Source: Bacteroidota bacterium (GTDB taxonomy: Bacteria > Bacteroidota > Bacteroidia > Bacteroidales > Bacteroidaceae). Taken from it: DNA of 64,000 bases. The notes under the pieces are model-generated. The model was not told the origin of the DNA and did no database searches. It saw only the letters and a program-made list of their open reading frames with translations. The DNA lies in the NCBI GenBank assembly GCA_023415545.1, contig JAEZKJ010000177.1, positions 57,575-121,574 on the forward strand, written 5' to 3'. This document shows, in pieces, positions 36,990 to 46,761 of this stretch (its first letter is position 1; each line of letters starts with the position of its first letter). Both the position numbers and the translations under genes were made by a program.

Positions 36990-38327
36990 TTATACAATTC
37001 CTTGAGCCATCATAGCATGAGCTACTTTCATAAAGCCGGCTATGTTTGCTCCTTTTACATAATTAATATAACCATCTGATTCTGTACCATATTTCACACA
37101 TTGTTCATGAATAGCATGCATTATGCTTTGAAGTTTATCGTCAACCTCTTTTGCTGTCCAATTAAGATGCATAGCATTCTGTGTCATTTCCAGACCAGAA
37201 GTTGCAACACCACCGGCATTTACAGCTTTACCAGGGCCATAAAGAATCTTATTCTCAATAAAGGCATCGATAGCTTCAGGAGTACATCCCATGTTAGAAA
37301 TCTCTCCCACACAAAGTACATTATTATTAATTAAATTTTTAGCATCTTCGCCATTCAACTCATTTTGAGTAGCACATGGAAGAGCAATATCTACTTTAAC
37401 CTCCCAAGGACGACGACCTTCAACAAATTTTGAGTTAGGATATTTTTCAGCATAAGGCGCTACAATGTCATTACCTGAAGCTCTTAACTCAAGCATGTAA
37501 TCAATTTTATCTCCTGAAATACCATCCGGATCATAAATATATCCATCAGGCCCAGATATAGTAACAACTTTACCTCCTAGCTCGGTTGCTTTCAAGGCTG
37601 CTCCCCAAGCAACATTACCGAATCCGGATATGGCAATACTCTTTCCTTTTATATCAATACCTTTGGTCTTTAACATTTGGTTTACAAAATATAAACCACC
37701 AAAACCGGTAGCCTCAGGACGAATTAGTGAGCCTCCAAACTCAAGGCCTTTACCGGTAAATGTGCCAGTAAACTCTCGAGTAAGTTTTTTGTACATGCCA
37801 AACATGTATCCCACTTCACGTCCACCAACGCCTATGTCACCTGCAGGAACGTCCATCTCAGGACCTATATGACGCCATAATTCTAACATGAATGCTTGGC
37901 AGAAACGCATAATTTCTCCATTGCTTTTACCACGTGGAGAGAAATCCGAACCACCTTTTCCACCACCCATAGGAAGTGTAGTAAGTGCGTTCTTAAAAAT
38001 TTGTTCAAATCCTAAGAATTTAAGGATAGAAAGATTTACTGAAGCATGAAATCTTATTCCACCTTTATAAGGACCGATAGCATTATTGAATTGGACACGA
38101 TAACCAATGTTTACCTGAACATTTCCTCTATCATCTACCCAAGGTACTTTAAAGGTAAAAATTCTGTCTGGCTCCACTAATCTTTCAATAAGTGAAACTT
38201 TCTCAAATTCAGGGTGCTGGTTATATATATCTTCAATTGATATTAGAACCTCTTTAACAGCTTGTAGATATTCTAATTCTCCAGGATGTTTGGCTTCAAG
38301 AGAAGTCATAATTTTACTGATGTCCAT
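36990..38327 (-). CDS. gdhA: Glutamate dehydrogenase, hexameric type (copy 1)
   Basis: Reductive amination of 2-oxoglutarate to glutamate, or the reverse. The 445-aa protein has the family substrate lysine in PMGGGKGGSDFSPRGKS (about 115-130), PAGDIGVGGREVGYMFG, RPEATGFG, and the dinucleotide fold ISGFGNVAWGAALKATELGGKVVTISGPDGYIYDPDGI. The GFGNVAW...SGPDG sequence differs from the classical NADP-type GSGNVAQY...SDSDG seen in copy 2, so cofactor preference may differ. It lies 290 bp from the divergent receiver/PPDK-N gene, with its own -7 element and terminator. Confidence 0.95.
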   Translation of the reverse strand: MDISKIMTSLEAKHPGELEYLQAVKEVLISIEDIYNQHPEFEKVSLIERLVEPDRIFTFKVPWVDDRGNVQVNIGYRVQFNNAIGPYKGGIRFHASVNLSILKFLGFEQIFKNALTTLPMGGGKGGSDFSPRGKSNGEIMRFCQAFMLELWRHIGPEMDVPAGDIGVGGREVGYMFGMYKKLTREFTGTFTGKGLEFGGSLIRPEATGFGGLYFVNQMLKTKGIDIKGKSIAISGFGNVAWGAALKATELGGKVVTISGPDGYIYDPDGISGDKIDYMLELRASGNDIVAPYAEKYPNSKFVEGRRPWEVKVDIALPCATQNELNGEDAKNLINNNVLCVGEISNMGCTPEAIDAFIENKILYGPGKAVNAGGVATSGLEMTQNAMHLNWTAKEVDDKLQSIMHAIHEQCVKYGTESDGYINYVKGANIAGFMKVAHAMMAQGIV

Positions 38328-38372
38328 GTTTGTTTAGCTTTAATAATTGACAAAAAGAAATTACTTTTCATG

Positions 38373-38391
38373 CAAAGATATGGTATCTTTG
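38373..38391. promoter_or_regulatory. Palindromic back-to-back -7 elements upstream of gdhA copy 1
   Basis: CAAAGATA-TGG-TATCTTTG is a perfect inverted repeat in which each arm is a TAnnTTTG element, one per strand. The minus-strand arm is 46 bp from the gdhA ATG. The plus-strand arm could start a transcript with a leader of about 220 nt into the receiver/PPDK-N gene. It may be a divergent promoter or an operator that resembles one. Confidence 0.5.
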
Positions 38392-38619
38392 ATATTATCA
38401 AAATATTTATGGGTTAATTTAATAGGTTATGTGATAAAATGTCATTTTTAGTATCTTGTTACTTTTATTATTAACAAACACAGAAGCATATCATTTTATA
38501 AAATATATGTTCATAGATATAGTAAAGTCTGTTTCATAGCATCTTTGTGATATATTAAGTTGCATAAAATAATAAAAATGACGTATTTTGCTCTATAACT
38601 ACTTTAATATACTATTATA

Positions 38620-41586
38620 ATGCTTAGTAAATTAAAACTTAATCAGCTTTACTTTAAGGATACCTCATTTGCAAACCTTATGACCAAACGAATATTCAAT
38701 GTATTACTCATTGCTAATCCGTATGATGCGTTTATGCTTGAGGATGATGGTCGTATTGATGAAAAGCTATTTAATGAATATACTGACTTAAGCCTTAGAT
38801 ATCCTCCACGATTTACCAAAGTATATACTGCCGAACAGACTTGGAAACAATTAGAAAATAATAATACAGATTTAATAATTTGTATGCCGGGCTCGGATAA
38901 TAGTGAAACTTTCGAAATTGCTAAAGAAGTAAAGAAGAAATACCCTAATATACCGCTAGTGGTGCTTACTCCATTCTCACATGGCATAACGGCAAGAATG
39001 GAAAATGAGGACTTAAGTATATTTGAATATATTTTTTGTTGGTTAGGTAACACTGATCTTTTGCTCTCAATTATAAAGTTGATAGAGGACAAGATGAACT
39101 TAGAGCATGATACCAAAGAGGTAGGTGTTCAGATGATGCTACTTGTTGAAGATTCAATAAGGTTCTACTCTTCTATTTTACCTAATCTTTATAAGTTCGT
39201 TTTACAACAGAGTCAAGAATTTGCTACAGAAGCTCTAAATGCGCACCAACGTACACTTAGAATGCGTGGTCGTCCTAAAATTGTATTAGCTAGATCGTAT
39301 GAAGAGGCTTTAGAACTTTATAATAAGTATTCAAATAATATACTTGGTGTAATTACAGATGCTCGTTATCCCAAAGATGGAGTTACTGACCCATTGGCTG
39401 GAGTAAAACTTATGGCCGAGATAAGGAAAAGAGATCCTTTTGTGCCACTTATTCTCCAATCGGCCGAGGAGAGCAACGATATTTATGTGAAGAAGTACGA
39501 TGCCAGTTTTGTAAATAAAAACTCCAAGAAGATGGATATCGATCTTCGCGAGATTATAAAAGAGAATTTTGGTTTTGGAGACTTCATTTTTCGCAATCCA
39601 GACACTTTGGAAGAGGTGGCAAGAGTTAGAAATCTTAAAGAGTTGCAGAATATCATTTTTGCTATTCCAAAAGAGTCACTTCTTTACCATATTAGTCGTA
39701 ACCACGTATCTAGATGGCTATATTCAAGAGCAATGTTCCCGCCAGCTGAATTTTTAAAGCAGATCACTTGGGATTCTCTTCAAGATGTAGATGCTCATAG
39801 ACGAATCATTTTCGAAGCTATAGTTAAATATCGAAAGATGAAAAATCAGGGTGTGGTTGCTATTTTCCAAAGAGATAGATTTGATAGATATTCTAACTTT
39901 GCACGTATTGGTGAAGGCTCACTTGGTGGAAAGGGTAGAGGTCTTGCTTTTATCGATAATATGGTTAAACATCATCCTGAATTCGATGAATTTGAAAATG
40001 CATCAGTTCAGATTCCAAAAACTGTTGTACTTTGTACTGATATATTTGATGAGTTCATGGATACAAATGAACTATATCAAGTTGCACTAAGTGATGCTGA
40101 TGATGAAACAATATTGCGAGCATTTTTAAAAGCAAAATTACCGGATAGATTAGTCGAAGATTTTTTTGCTTTTTTTGATGTAGTTCAATCTCCAATAGCA
40201 ATTCGCTCTTCAAGTCTTCTTGAAGATTCGCATTATCAGCCTTTTGCCGGCATATATTCTACATATATGATACCATATTTGGATGATAAATATGAGATGT
40301 TAAGAATGCTGAGTAATGCTATTAAGGGTGTATACGCTTCTGTTTATTATAAAGATAGTAAAGCGTATATGCAAGCAACGCGAAATGTAATCGATCAAGA
40401 GAAAATGGCTGTTGTTCTCCAGGAAGTTGTTGGAAATCAATATGGAGATAGATTCTATCCTTCAATTTCGGGTGTTGCACGTTCTTTGAACTATTATCCA
40501 ATAAATGATGAAAAAGCTGAAGAGGGAACTGTAAGTTTAGCTCTTGGATTAGGTAAGTACATTGTCGATGGAGGTCTTACTCTTAGAGTCTGTCCTTATC
40601 ATCCAACCCAGGTGCTTCAAACAAGTGAGGTAGATATAGCACTTCGTGAGACCCAAACTCAGTTCTATGCACTTGATTTAAAAAATACAGGAGATAATTT
40701 TTCACTAGATGATGGTTTTAATCTTCTCAAACTATCAGTAAAAGATGCTGAAAGTGATGGTTCATTGAATTTTATAGCCTCTACATACGATCCTTATGAC
40801 ATGATTATAAGAGATGGTATCTATCCTGGTGGAAGAAAACTCATAACATTTGCCAATGTACTTCAACATGATGTTTTCCCTCTTGATAGTATACTAAAAT
40901 TGGTTCAACAATATGGTCAGAGTGAGATGAGAAGACCTGTAGAGATAGAATTTGCTGTAAACCTAAATCCTACTCAACGAACAGGTATATTTTATCTGCT
41001 TCAGATAAGGCCAATGGTTGACGTAAAGGCTGTATTGAGTGAAGATCTTAATATTATAGGTGATGATAAAGTAATTCTAAAGAGCCTAAACTCTTTAGGG
41101 CATGGTGTGATGAATGATATTTATGATATAGTATATGTAAAGAGTGAGGGTTATAGTGCTTCAAATAATCAGAACATAGCATACGAGATTGAAAAGATTA
41201 ATAAGAAGTTCCTAGAGGATTCCAAAAAATATGTTCTTGTTGGTCCTGGTAGATGGGGAAGTAGTGATACTTGGTTAGGTATTCCAGTTAAATGGCCTCA
41301 TATCTCGGCTGCTAGGGTAATTGTAGAAGCCGGACTTAGCAATTATCGTGTTGATCCAAGTCAAGGAACTCATTTCTTTCAAAATCTAACCTCCTTTGGC
41401 GTTGGGTATTTTACTATCAATTCCTATATGAATGATGGTATTTATGATTCAGCTTATTTGGATAAACTGCCAGCAGTGGAAGAAACTAAATATTTAAGAC
41501 ATGTAAGATTTGACTCTCCAATTGTGGTAAAAATGGATGGTAAAAAGAAGATAGGAGTGGTGCTTAAACCTGAAAGTTTGGAATGA
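38620..41586 (+). CDS. Receiver-domain / PEP synthase N-domain (ATP-grasp) fusion protein
   Basis: Large cytoplasmic protein of 988 aa. Residues about 25-155 look like a degenerate receiver fold; about 165-310 resemble a second one (MMLLVEDSIRFYSS, NILGVITDARYPKDGVTDPLAGVKLMAEI, VPLILQSAEESND). Residues about 420-830 match the PEP synthase/pyruvate phosphate dikinase N-terminal ATP-binding domain (GEGSLGGKGRGLAFIDNM, SPIAIRSSSLLEDSHYQPFAGIYSTYM, VEIEFAVNL...YLLQIRPM). The swivelling phosphohistidine domain and PEP barrel are absent; instead the C-terminus (about 890-988) has GPGRWGSSDTWLGIPVKWPHISAARVI. It cannot be a complete PEP synthase. It sits between two gdhA copies, suggesting a link to nitrogen or carbon status, which is inference only. 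Confidence 0.85.
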   Translation: MLSKLKLNQLYFKDTSFANLMTKRIFNVLLIANPYDAFMLEDDGRIDEKLFNEYTDLSLRYPPRFTKVYTAEQTWKQLENNNTDLIICMPGSDNSETFEIAKEVKKKYPNIPLVVLTPFSHGITARMENEDLSIFEYIFCWLGNTDLLLSIIKLIEDKMNLEHDTKEVGVQMMLLVEDSIRFYSSILPNLYKFVLQQSQEFATEALNAHQRTLRMRGRPKIVLARSYEEALELYNKYSNNILGVITDARYPKDGVTDPLAGVKLMAEIRKRDPFVPLILQSAEESNDIYVKKYDASFVNKNSKKMDIDLREIIKENFGFGDFIFRNPDTLEEVARVRNLKELQNIIFAIPKESLLYHISRNHVSRWLYSRAMFPPAEFLKQITWDSLQDVDAHRRIIFEAIVKYRKMKNQGVVAIFQRDRFDRYSNFARIGEGSLGGKGRGLAFIDNMVKHHPEFDEFENASVQIPKTVVLCTDIFDEFMDTNELYQVALSDADDETILRAFLKAKLPDRLVEDFFAFFDVVQSPIAIRSSSLLEDSHYQPFAGIYSTYMIPYLDDKYEMLRMLSNAIKGVYASVYYKDSKAYMQATRNVIDQEKMAVVLQEVVGNQYGDRFYPSISGVARSLNYYPINDEKAEEGTVSLALGLGKYIVDGGLTLRVCPYHPTQVLQTSEVDIALRETQTQFYALDLKNTGDNFSLDDGFNLLKLSVKDAESDGSLNFIASTYDPYDMIIRDGIYPGGRKLITFANVLQHDVFPLDSILKLVQQYGQSEMRRPVEIEFAVNLNPTQRTGIFYLLQIRPMVDVKAVLSEDLNIIGDDKVILKSLNSLGHGVMNDIYDIVYVKSEGYSASNNQNIAYEIEKINKKFLEDSKKYVLVGPGRWGSSDTWLGIPVKWPHISAARVIVEAGLSNYRVDPSQGTHFFQNLTSFGVGYFTINSYMNDGIYDSAYLDKLPAVEETKYLRHVRFDSPIVVKMDGKKKIGVVLKPESLE

Positions 41587-41605
41587 TAATTAAGAATATA
41601 ATGTT

Positions 41606-41649
41606 AAAAAAACAGCCTTGCTACATAAAAATGTGCAAGGCTGTTTTTT
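41606..41649. terminator. Bidirectional terminator between convergent genes
   Basis: AAAAAACAGCCTTGC pairs with GCAAGGCTGTTTTTT across a 13-nt loop, with A/T-runs on both sides. It separates the receiver/PPDK-N gene and gdhA copy 2. Confidence 0.92.
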
Positions 41650-41666
41650 ATATTAATGATATGAGA

Positions 41667-43001
41667 TTATACAATACCTTGAGCCATCATAGCTTTAGCA
41701 ACTTTCATAAATCCAGCTACATTGGCACCTTTTACGTAATTGATATATCCATCAGGCTCTGTACCATATTGTACACATGACTCATGAATGCTCTTCATAA
41801 TTTGATGAAGTTTTTCATCAACTTCTTCAGAAGTCCAGCTTAATTTAATTGAGTTTTGAGTCATCTCCAAACCGGATACAGATACACCACCGGCATTAGC
41901 AGCTTTACCTGGAGCATAAAGAATTTTAGCATCTTGGAATACCTTGATAGCTTCAGGAGTAGAAGGCATGTTTGCACCCTCTGAAACAGCGATACATCCA
42001 TTCTCAATTAGAGTACGTGCATGATCACCATTTAATTCATTTTGAGTTGCAGAAGGTAGAGCGATATCACATTTCTCACCCCAAGGTTTTGCTCCTTCAA
42101 CATATTTACAATTATATTTCTCGGCATATTCACGAATACGTCCTCTGTAAAGGTTCTTAAGTTCCATGATGTAATCAAGTTTCTCTCTGTCGATACCATC
42201 TGGGTCATAGATATAACCATCCGAGTCAGACATTGTAACAACTTTACCACCAAGTTCAATAACCTTTTCGGCAGTATATTGAGCAACATTACCCGAACCG
42301 GAGATAAGACAAACCTTATCTTTAAGGTCAAGGCCTCTTGTTTTAAGCATCTCGCATAAGAAATAGATATTTCCGTATCCTGTAGCTTCAGGGCGGATAA
42401 GAGAGCCACCAAATTCGCGTCCTTTACCTGTGAAAGTACCTGTAAACTCTCTAGTAAGTTTTTTGTACATACCAAACATAAAACCAACTTCGCGTCCACC
42501 AACACCAATATCTCCGGCAGGAACATCAGTTTCAGGACCAATGTGTCTCCATAATTCTAATAGGAATGCTTGAGTAAAGCGCATAACTTCAGCATTAGAT
42601 TTTCCTCTTGGTGAGAAATCAGAACCACCTTTACCTCCACCCATTGGAAGAGTTGTTAGTGAGTTTTTGAATGTCTGTTCAAAAGCAAGGAATTTCAAAA
42701 TAGATAGATTCACAGATGAGTGAAAACGGATACCACCTTTGTATGGACCAATAGCATTATTGTGTTGTACTCTATAGCCCATGTTTGTTTGTACGTTTCC
42801 TTTATCGTCTACCCATGTTACTCTAAACTGAAAAACTCTGTCTGGAATACAAAGTCTTTCAATAAGGTTAGATTTGTCAAATTCAGGGTGCTTGTTGTAC
42901 TCCTCTTCAATAGTACATAGAACTTCTTCTACTGCCTGATGATATTCAGGCTCATTAGGGAATCTTCTTTTTAGATCCTCTAGAACTTTTGCTGCATTCA
43001 T
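41667..43001 (-). CDS. gdhA: Glutamate dehydrogenase, hexameric type (copy 2, probably NADP-linked)
   Basis: A 444-aa paralogue of the copy about 4.7 kb to its left, nearly the same length and highly similar over the catalytic half (PMGGGKGGSDFSPRGKSNAEVMRF, PAGDIGVGGREVGFMFGMYKKL). Its nucleotide-binding segment reads LISGSGNVAQYTAEKVIELGGKVVTMSDSDG, close to the classical NADP-dependent bacterial enzymes, so ammonia assimilation is the likely role. The C-terminus AKAMMAQGIV is almost the same as in copy 1. It has its own -7 element 47 bp upstream. Confidence 0.95.
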   Translation of the reverse strand: MNAAKVLEDLKRRFPNEPEYHQAVEEVLCTIEEEYNKHPEFDKSNLIERLCIPDRVFQFRVTWVDDKGNVQTNMGYRVQHNNAIGPYKGGIRFHSSVNLSILKFLAFEQTFKNSLTTLPMGGGKGGSDFSPRGKSNAEVMRFTQAFLLELWRHIGPETDVPAGDIGVGGREVGFMFGMYKKLTREFTGTFTGKGREFGGSLIRPEATGYGNIYFLCEMLKTRGLDLKDKVCLISGSGNVAQYTAEKVIELGGKVVTMSDSDGYIYDPDGIDREKLDYIMELKNLYRGRIREYAEKYNCKYVEGAKPWGEKCDIALPSATQNELNGDHARTLIENGCIAVSEGANMPSTPEAIKVFQDAKILYAPGKAANAGGVSVSGLEMTQNSIKLSWTSEEVDEKLHQIMKSIHESCVQYGTEPDGYINYVKGANVAGFMKVAKAMMAQGIV

Positions 43002-43047
43002 AAATCTATTTCTTTAGTTGGTTAAATACCATTTTGTTTTGGTGTTG

Positions 43048-43055
43048 CAAAAATA
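43048..43055 (-). promoter_or_regulatory. -7 element for gdhA copy 2
   Basis: Minus-strand TATTTTTG, 47 bp upstream of the ATG at 43001. Confidence 0.45.
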
Positions 43056-43317
43056 TATATTATATCTTACAAAAACAACAAAATATAAATAAAATCGTGA
43101 AAAAAGTAATATTATGAAGAAATATATGCTTTAAAAGTGATTTATAGTAGGTGTAAATGGTTAATATATAGCAAAATGTTTATTTATTTTTAATATTTAT
43201 GCTTTTAATAGTGATAAAAAGATATGATATTTGCTTTTTTAGTAAACTTATGTTATTTAGATAACTTAGATATACAGTAGTGATTGGTTTATTACTTAAA
43301 ATTCGTGATATAAAAAA

Positions 43318-43366
43318 GTTGTCTTATCACCTTATTTATATTAGCTATAAAAGATAATAAGACAAC
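43318..43366 (-). terminator. Terminator of malic enzyme gene
   Basis: GTTGTCTTAT pairs with ATAAGACAAC across a loop of about 29 nt; the minus strand continues with TTTTTTAT. It lies 25 bp after the maeB stop. Confidence 0.75.
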
Positions 43367-43390
43367 ACTTATTTTTAGAGTATTACTAAA

Positions 43391-45682
43391 TTACTCTTTT
43401 CTCATCTTTTTCTCATAAACAATAGCATCAATTACAGCTATTGCTGTGATATTAACAATATCTCTTACAGAAGCTTCACAGTCAGTAAAATGAATTGGTT
43501 TGTTTAGTCCCATCTGAATAGGGCCAATAACCTGAGTTGAATCACTTATAGATTGAAGAAACTGGTAAGTAGAGTTTGCTGAGCTTAAGTTAGGGAAAAT
43601 AAGAGTATTTACATCTTTTCCAAATAACTTAGTAAATGGATATTTAGAATCGCGTAACTCTTTATTTAAAGCAAAATTTACCTGCATTTCTCCATCAATA
43701 ATCATATCTGGATATTGTATATGCATCTGTTGAATAGCTCTATGAACCTTAGAAGGACTACCTACATTGTCTGCTCCAAAGTTAGAATATGAAAGCATAG
43801 CAATTACTGGTTCATGATTGAAGAATTTAACAGTATTGTATGATAGCTTTGCTATATCAGTTAGTGTTTCAGTGTCGGGATGACGATTAATTAAAGTATC
43901 GGCAACAAAATATGTTCCTTTCTTTGAGTTAATGATGTGCATAGTTCCAAAATGATTATAACCTTCTTGAATACCTATTACTTCATTGGCTACTTTTATT
44001 GTGTTTGAATATTTTGTATACAGACCTGTTATAAATGCATCAGCCTCTCCTGTCTCTACCATCATCATTCCAAAATAGTTTCTTTCAAACATTTTGTCTA
44101 TTGATTCTTGGTAATTTGCACCTTCACGAGCACGTTTTTCCGATAGTATCTTAGCATAACGTTCACGTCTTTCCGATTCTCTGTCATGGCGTAAGTTTAT
44201 AATTTCAACTCCATCAAGACTTAAATCCAACTCTTTTGCAAGTTTCTCTATTCTCTCCTCATTTCCAAGTACTATAGGATGACATATACCTTCTGACTTT
44301 GCCTCTACTGCTGCTTTAAGCATATGTGGATGAGTTCCCTCTGCAAATACGACTCTTTTAGGGTCTCTTTTTGCTGTTTCATAAAACTGACGTGTCAATT
44401 TATTCTCTTGTCCCATCAAAACACGAAGTCTTGTTTTGTATGCTTCCCAGTCAGTAATAGGCTTTCTTGCTACTCCTGAATCCATAGCTGCTTTGGCAAC
44501 AGCCATTGATACCTCTGTAATAAGACGTGGGTCTACCGGTTTTGGAATGAAATATTTTGGGCCGAAAGTAAAGTTATTAACTTGATAAGCCTCATTAACA
44601 ACATCAGGAACAGGTTGTTTTGCCAGTGCTGCAATAGCTTTTACAGCAGCAATTTTCATCTCCTCATTTATTGCACTTGCTTGTGTATCTAGGGCACCTC
44701 TGAAAATATATGGGAAACCAATAACATTGTTTATTTGGTTTGGATAGTCGGATCTACCTGTTGACATAAGAACATCAGGACGAGAATCCATTGCATCCTC
44801 ATAAGATATTTCAGGTGTAGGGTTGGCTAACGCGAAGACTATTGGTGAATTAGCCATGCTTCTTATCATATCTTTTGTCAAGACATTTCCTCTTGATAAT
44901 CCAAGAAATACATCTGCTCCTTTTATAGCCTCTTCCAATGTATGTACATCACGACGGTCGGTAGCAAAGAATTTCTTCTCTTCAGTAAGTGAAGGGCGAT
45001 CACTGGTAATGACTCCCTTGCTATCAACCATAAGAATATTTTCTCGTTTAGCTCCTAAAGAGACGTAAAGTTTGGTACATGAAATTGCTGACGCACCAGC
45101 ACCATTAACAACAATTTTTACCTCGTCAATTTTCTTTCCGGCTACTTCAAGTGCATTTAGTAATCCGGCAGAAGATATTATAGCTGTACCATGCTGGTCA
45201 TCATGCATAACAGGAATATCTAGTTCAGCTTTCAATCTTCTTTCTATTTCAAAACACTCAGGTGCTTTTATATCTTCAAGGTTGATACCTCCAAATGTAG
45301 GAGCTATAGCTTTTACAGCTTCAATAAACTTTTCAGGATCTTTTTCATTTACTTCAATATCGAAAACATCAATACCGGCGTAAATTTTAAATAATAACCC
45401 TTTACCTTCCATAACAGGTTTTCCTGAAAGGGCACCTATATCACCCAATCCAAGAACAGCTGTACCATTTGATATAACTGCTACAAGATTTCCTTTCGCC
45501 GTGTAATCATATGCTGTTTGCGGATCCTTTTCAATCTCTAAACATGGCTCTGCCACACCCGGAGAATATGCTAAGGATAAATCAGTTTGTGTACTATATG
45601 GTTTTGTTGGAACCACTTCAATTTTACCGGGCTTACCTTGTGAATGATAAAGTAAAGCCGCTTCTTTTGTTATCTTAACCAT
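43391..45682 (-). CDS. maeB: NADP-dependent malic enzyme, MaeB type
   Basis: Oxidative decarboxylation of malate to pyruvate, supplying NADPH. The 763-aa protein is the two-domain MaeB type: malic enzyme N and NAD-binding domains (about 1-410; [58 protein letters not shown]) and a C-terminal phosphotransacetylase-like domain (about 430-760) that is regulatory in characterised homologues. The frame is open to 45721, but a -7 element (TACATTTG, 45710-45717) lies inside that extension and [23 protein letters not shown] is the family N-terminus, so the start is placed at 45682. Confidence 0.95.
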   Translation of the reverse strand: MVKITKEAALLYHSQGKPGKIEVVPTKPYSTQTDLSLAYSPGVAEPCLEIEKDPQTAYDYTAKGNLVAVISNGTAVLGLGDIGALSGKPVMEGKGLLFKIYAGIDVFDIEVNEKDPEKFIEAVKAIAPTFGGINLEDIKAPECFEIERRLKAELDIPVMHDDQHGTAIISSAGLLNALEVAGKKIDEVKIVVNGAGASAISCTKLYVSLGAKRENILMVDSKGVITSDRPSLTEEKKFFATDRRDVHTLEEAIKGADVFLGLSRGNVLTKDMIRSMANSPIVFALANPTPEISYEDAMDSRPDVLMSTGRSDYPNQINNVIGFPYIFRGALDTQASAINEEMKIAAVKAIAALAKQPVPDVVNEAYQVNNFTFGPKYFIPKPVDPRLITEVSMAVAKAAMDSGVARKPITDWEAYKTRLRVLMGQENKLTRQFYETAKRDPKRVVFAEGTHPHMLKAAVEAKSEGICHPIVLGNEERIEKLAKELDLSLDGVEIINLRHDRESERRERYAKILSEKRAREGANYQESIDKMFERNYFGMMMVETGEADAFITGLYTKYSNTIKVANEVIGIQEGYNHFGTMHIINSKKGTYFVADTLINRHPDTETLTDIAKLSYNTVKFFNHEPVIAMLSYSNFGADNVGSPSKVHRAIQQMHIQYPDMIIDGEMQVNFALNKELRDSKYPFTKLFGKDVNTLIFPNLSSANSTYQFLQSISDSTQVIGPIQMGLNKPIHFTDCEASVRDIVNITAIAVIDAIVYEKKMRKE

Positions 45683-45709
45683 ATTTTTTGTATACTTTAA
45701 AAAAGTACG

Positions 45710-45717
45710 CAAATGTA
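45710..45717 (-). promoter_or_regulatory. -7 element for maeB
   Basis: Minus-strand TACATTTG, 28 bp upstream of the chosen maeB start; decides against the longer reading frame. Confidence 0.55.
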
Positions 45718-45905
45718 TCAATAATAATGAAATTGGTATTAAGTTTCAAAAAAAATATTTTTTTATTATATTCCTTACGATTCAAATTATTATTAGTTAT
45801 TAAAACTTCAATTTGTAGCACTGTTTTGAATTGTTTGTATTTGTGTTAAAGTTATATATAGTTAAATGTTTAACCACACTATGTAATCTATTATAAAATA
45901 ATTCA

Positions 45906-45913
45906 TATTTTTG
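45906..45913 (+). promoter_or_regulatory. -7 element of the TetR-RND efflux operon
   Basis: TATTTTTG followed by CACCCTCC, about 175 bp upstream of the TetR ATG. This implies a long leader (about 45920-46087) that contains a tiny ORF at 46015-46026 (Met-Lys-Asn-stop) behind an AAGGAG sequence. Confidence 0.45.
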
Positions 45914-46087
45914 CACCCTCCGAAAACTAAACTAAAACAAAAAGTTTTCTGTTATCTTAGTATTGTATAATAAATACCGAGAATAATGGGACTATTTGTT
46001 TTAAGGAGTATTTCATGAAAAACTAAAAAAGATATGCTCAATTTTTATCACATTTTTGAGTAGTACTTATTAATGAGTAAATAATTG

Positions 46088-46723
46088 ATGGAAATAACAC
46101 CAAAATTAAAGGACAATAGGAGTCATTTAAAGAGTAGAGTGCTTGATTATGCTAAAGAAACTTTCACTGTTTATGGCATAAAAGATGTCACAATGGATTC
46201 TATAGCTTCTGAGTTGTCTGTATCTAAAAGGACTCTTTATGAATTATTTGGGGATAAAGAGGGACTGCTACTTGAAGTTGTGAAAATTCACTATAAAGAG
46301 TCTCGTGAATTTATAGATCAGTTAATACATAAATCGGATAATGTTCTTGATGTGATATTTAAGATTTATGAAAGAAACGTCGAAGAGATAAAGAAAGCAA
46401 ACAAAGTTTTTTTTGAAGAGATTAATAAATACCCATCTGTAATAAAATATCTACAATCAACTCGTAATGAGATGGCTTCAGTAACTATGTCGTATTTCCG
46501 TAAAGGAATTTCACAAGGACTATTCCGTGACGATGTTAATTATGAAATAATCAGAACTGCTATGGTGGAAGAAATGAAAATTCTTCTTAAATCTGAATTA
46601 AATGAGAAATACTCGTTGGTTGATATATATGAGCAATTAGTATCTTTACACATGAGAGGTATAGCTACAGAGAAAGGTCTGAAAAAAGTTGATGAATTTT
46701 TCTTAACTATGAAATTTAAATAA
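46088..46723 (+). CDS. TetR-family transcriptional regulator of the efflux operon
   Basis: DNA-binding regulator of 211 aa. The N-terminal helix-turn-helix is clear (about 10-58: SRVLDYAKETFTVYGIKDVTMDSIASELSVSKRTLYELFGDKEGLLLEVV), with the TetR signature KRTLYELFGDKE; the rest is a helical ligand-binding domain. It begins the TolC-MFP-RND operon with only 38 bp to the next gene, so local control including autoregulation is likely, with pump substrates as probable inducers. A TTG one codon upstream is in frame; ATG at 46088 is chosen. Confidence 0.92.
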   Translation: MEITPKLKDNRSHLKSRVLDYAKETFTVYGIKDVTMDSIASELSVSKRTLYELFGDKEGLLLEVVKIHYKESREFIDQLIHKSDNVLDVIFKIYERNVEEIKKANKVFFEEINKYPSVIKYLQSTRNEMASVTMSYFRKGISQGLFRDDVNYEIIRTAMVEEMKILLKSELNEKYSLVDIYEQLVSLHMRGIATEKGLKKVDEFFLTMKFK

Positions 46724-46761
46724 AACAATAAAAAGATAACAATAACAAATAACAGTTTAAT

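Larger units (their letters stand above)
43002..43390. other. AT-rich intergenic region between gdhA copy 2 and maeB
   Basis: Very AT-rich spacer of 389 bp. It holds the gdhA -7 element near its left end and the maeB terminator near its right end; nothing else recognisable is seen between about 43060 and 43310 and no ORF of family-like character is present. Confidence 0.6.

Noticed and set aside
38649..39116. 155-aa minus-strand ORF inside the receiver/PPDK-N gene
   Set aside because: Antisense shadow with no family features.
42032..42541. 169-aa ORF overlapping gdhA copy 2 in another frame
   Set aside because: Out-of-frame shadow of gdhA; no independent features.
45683..45721. Longer N-terminus for malic enzyme from the ATG at 45721
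   Set aside because: A -7 element lies inside this stretch and the family N-terminus begins at 45682.
46015..46026. Three-codon ORF as a real gene
   Set aside because: Too short to call; mentioned only as a possible leader element.
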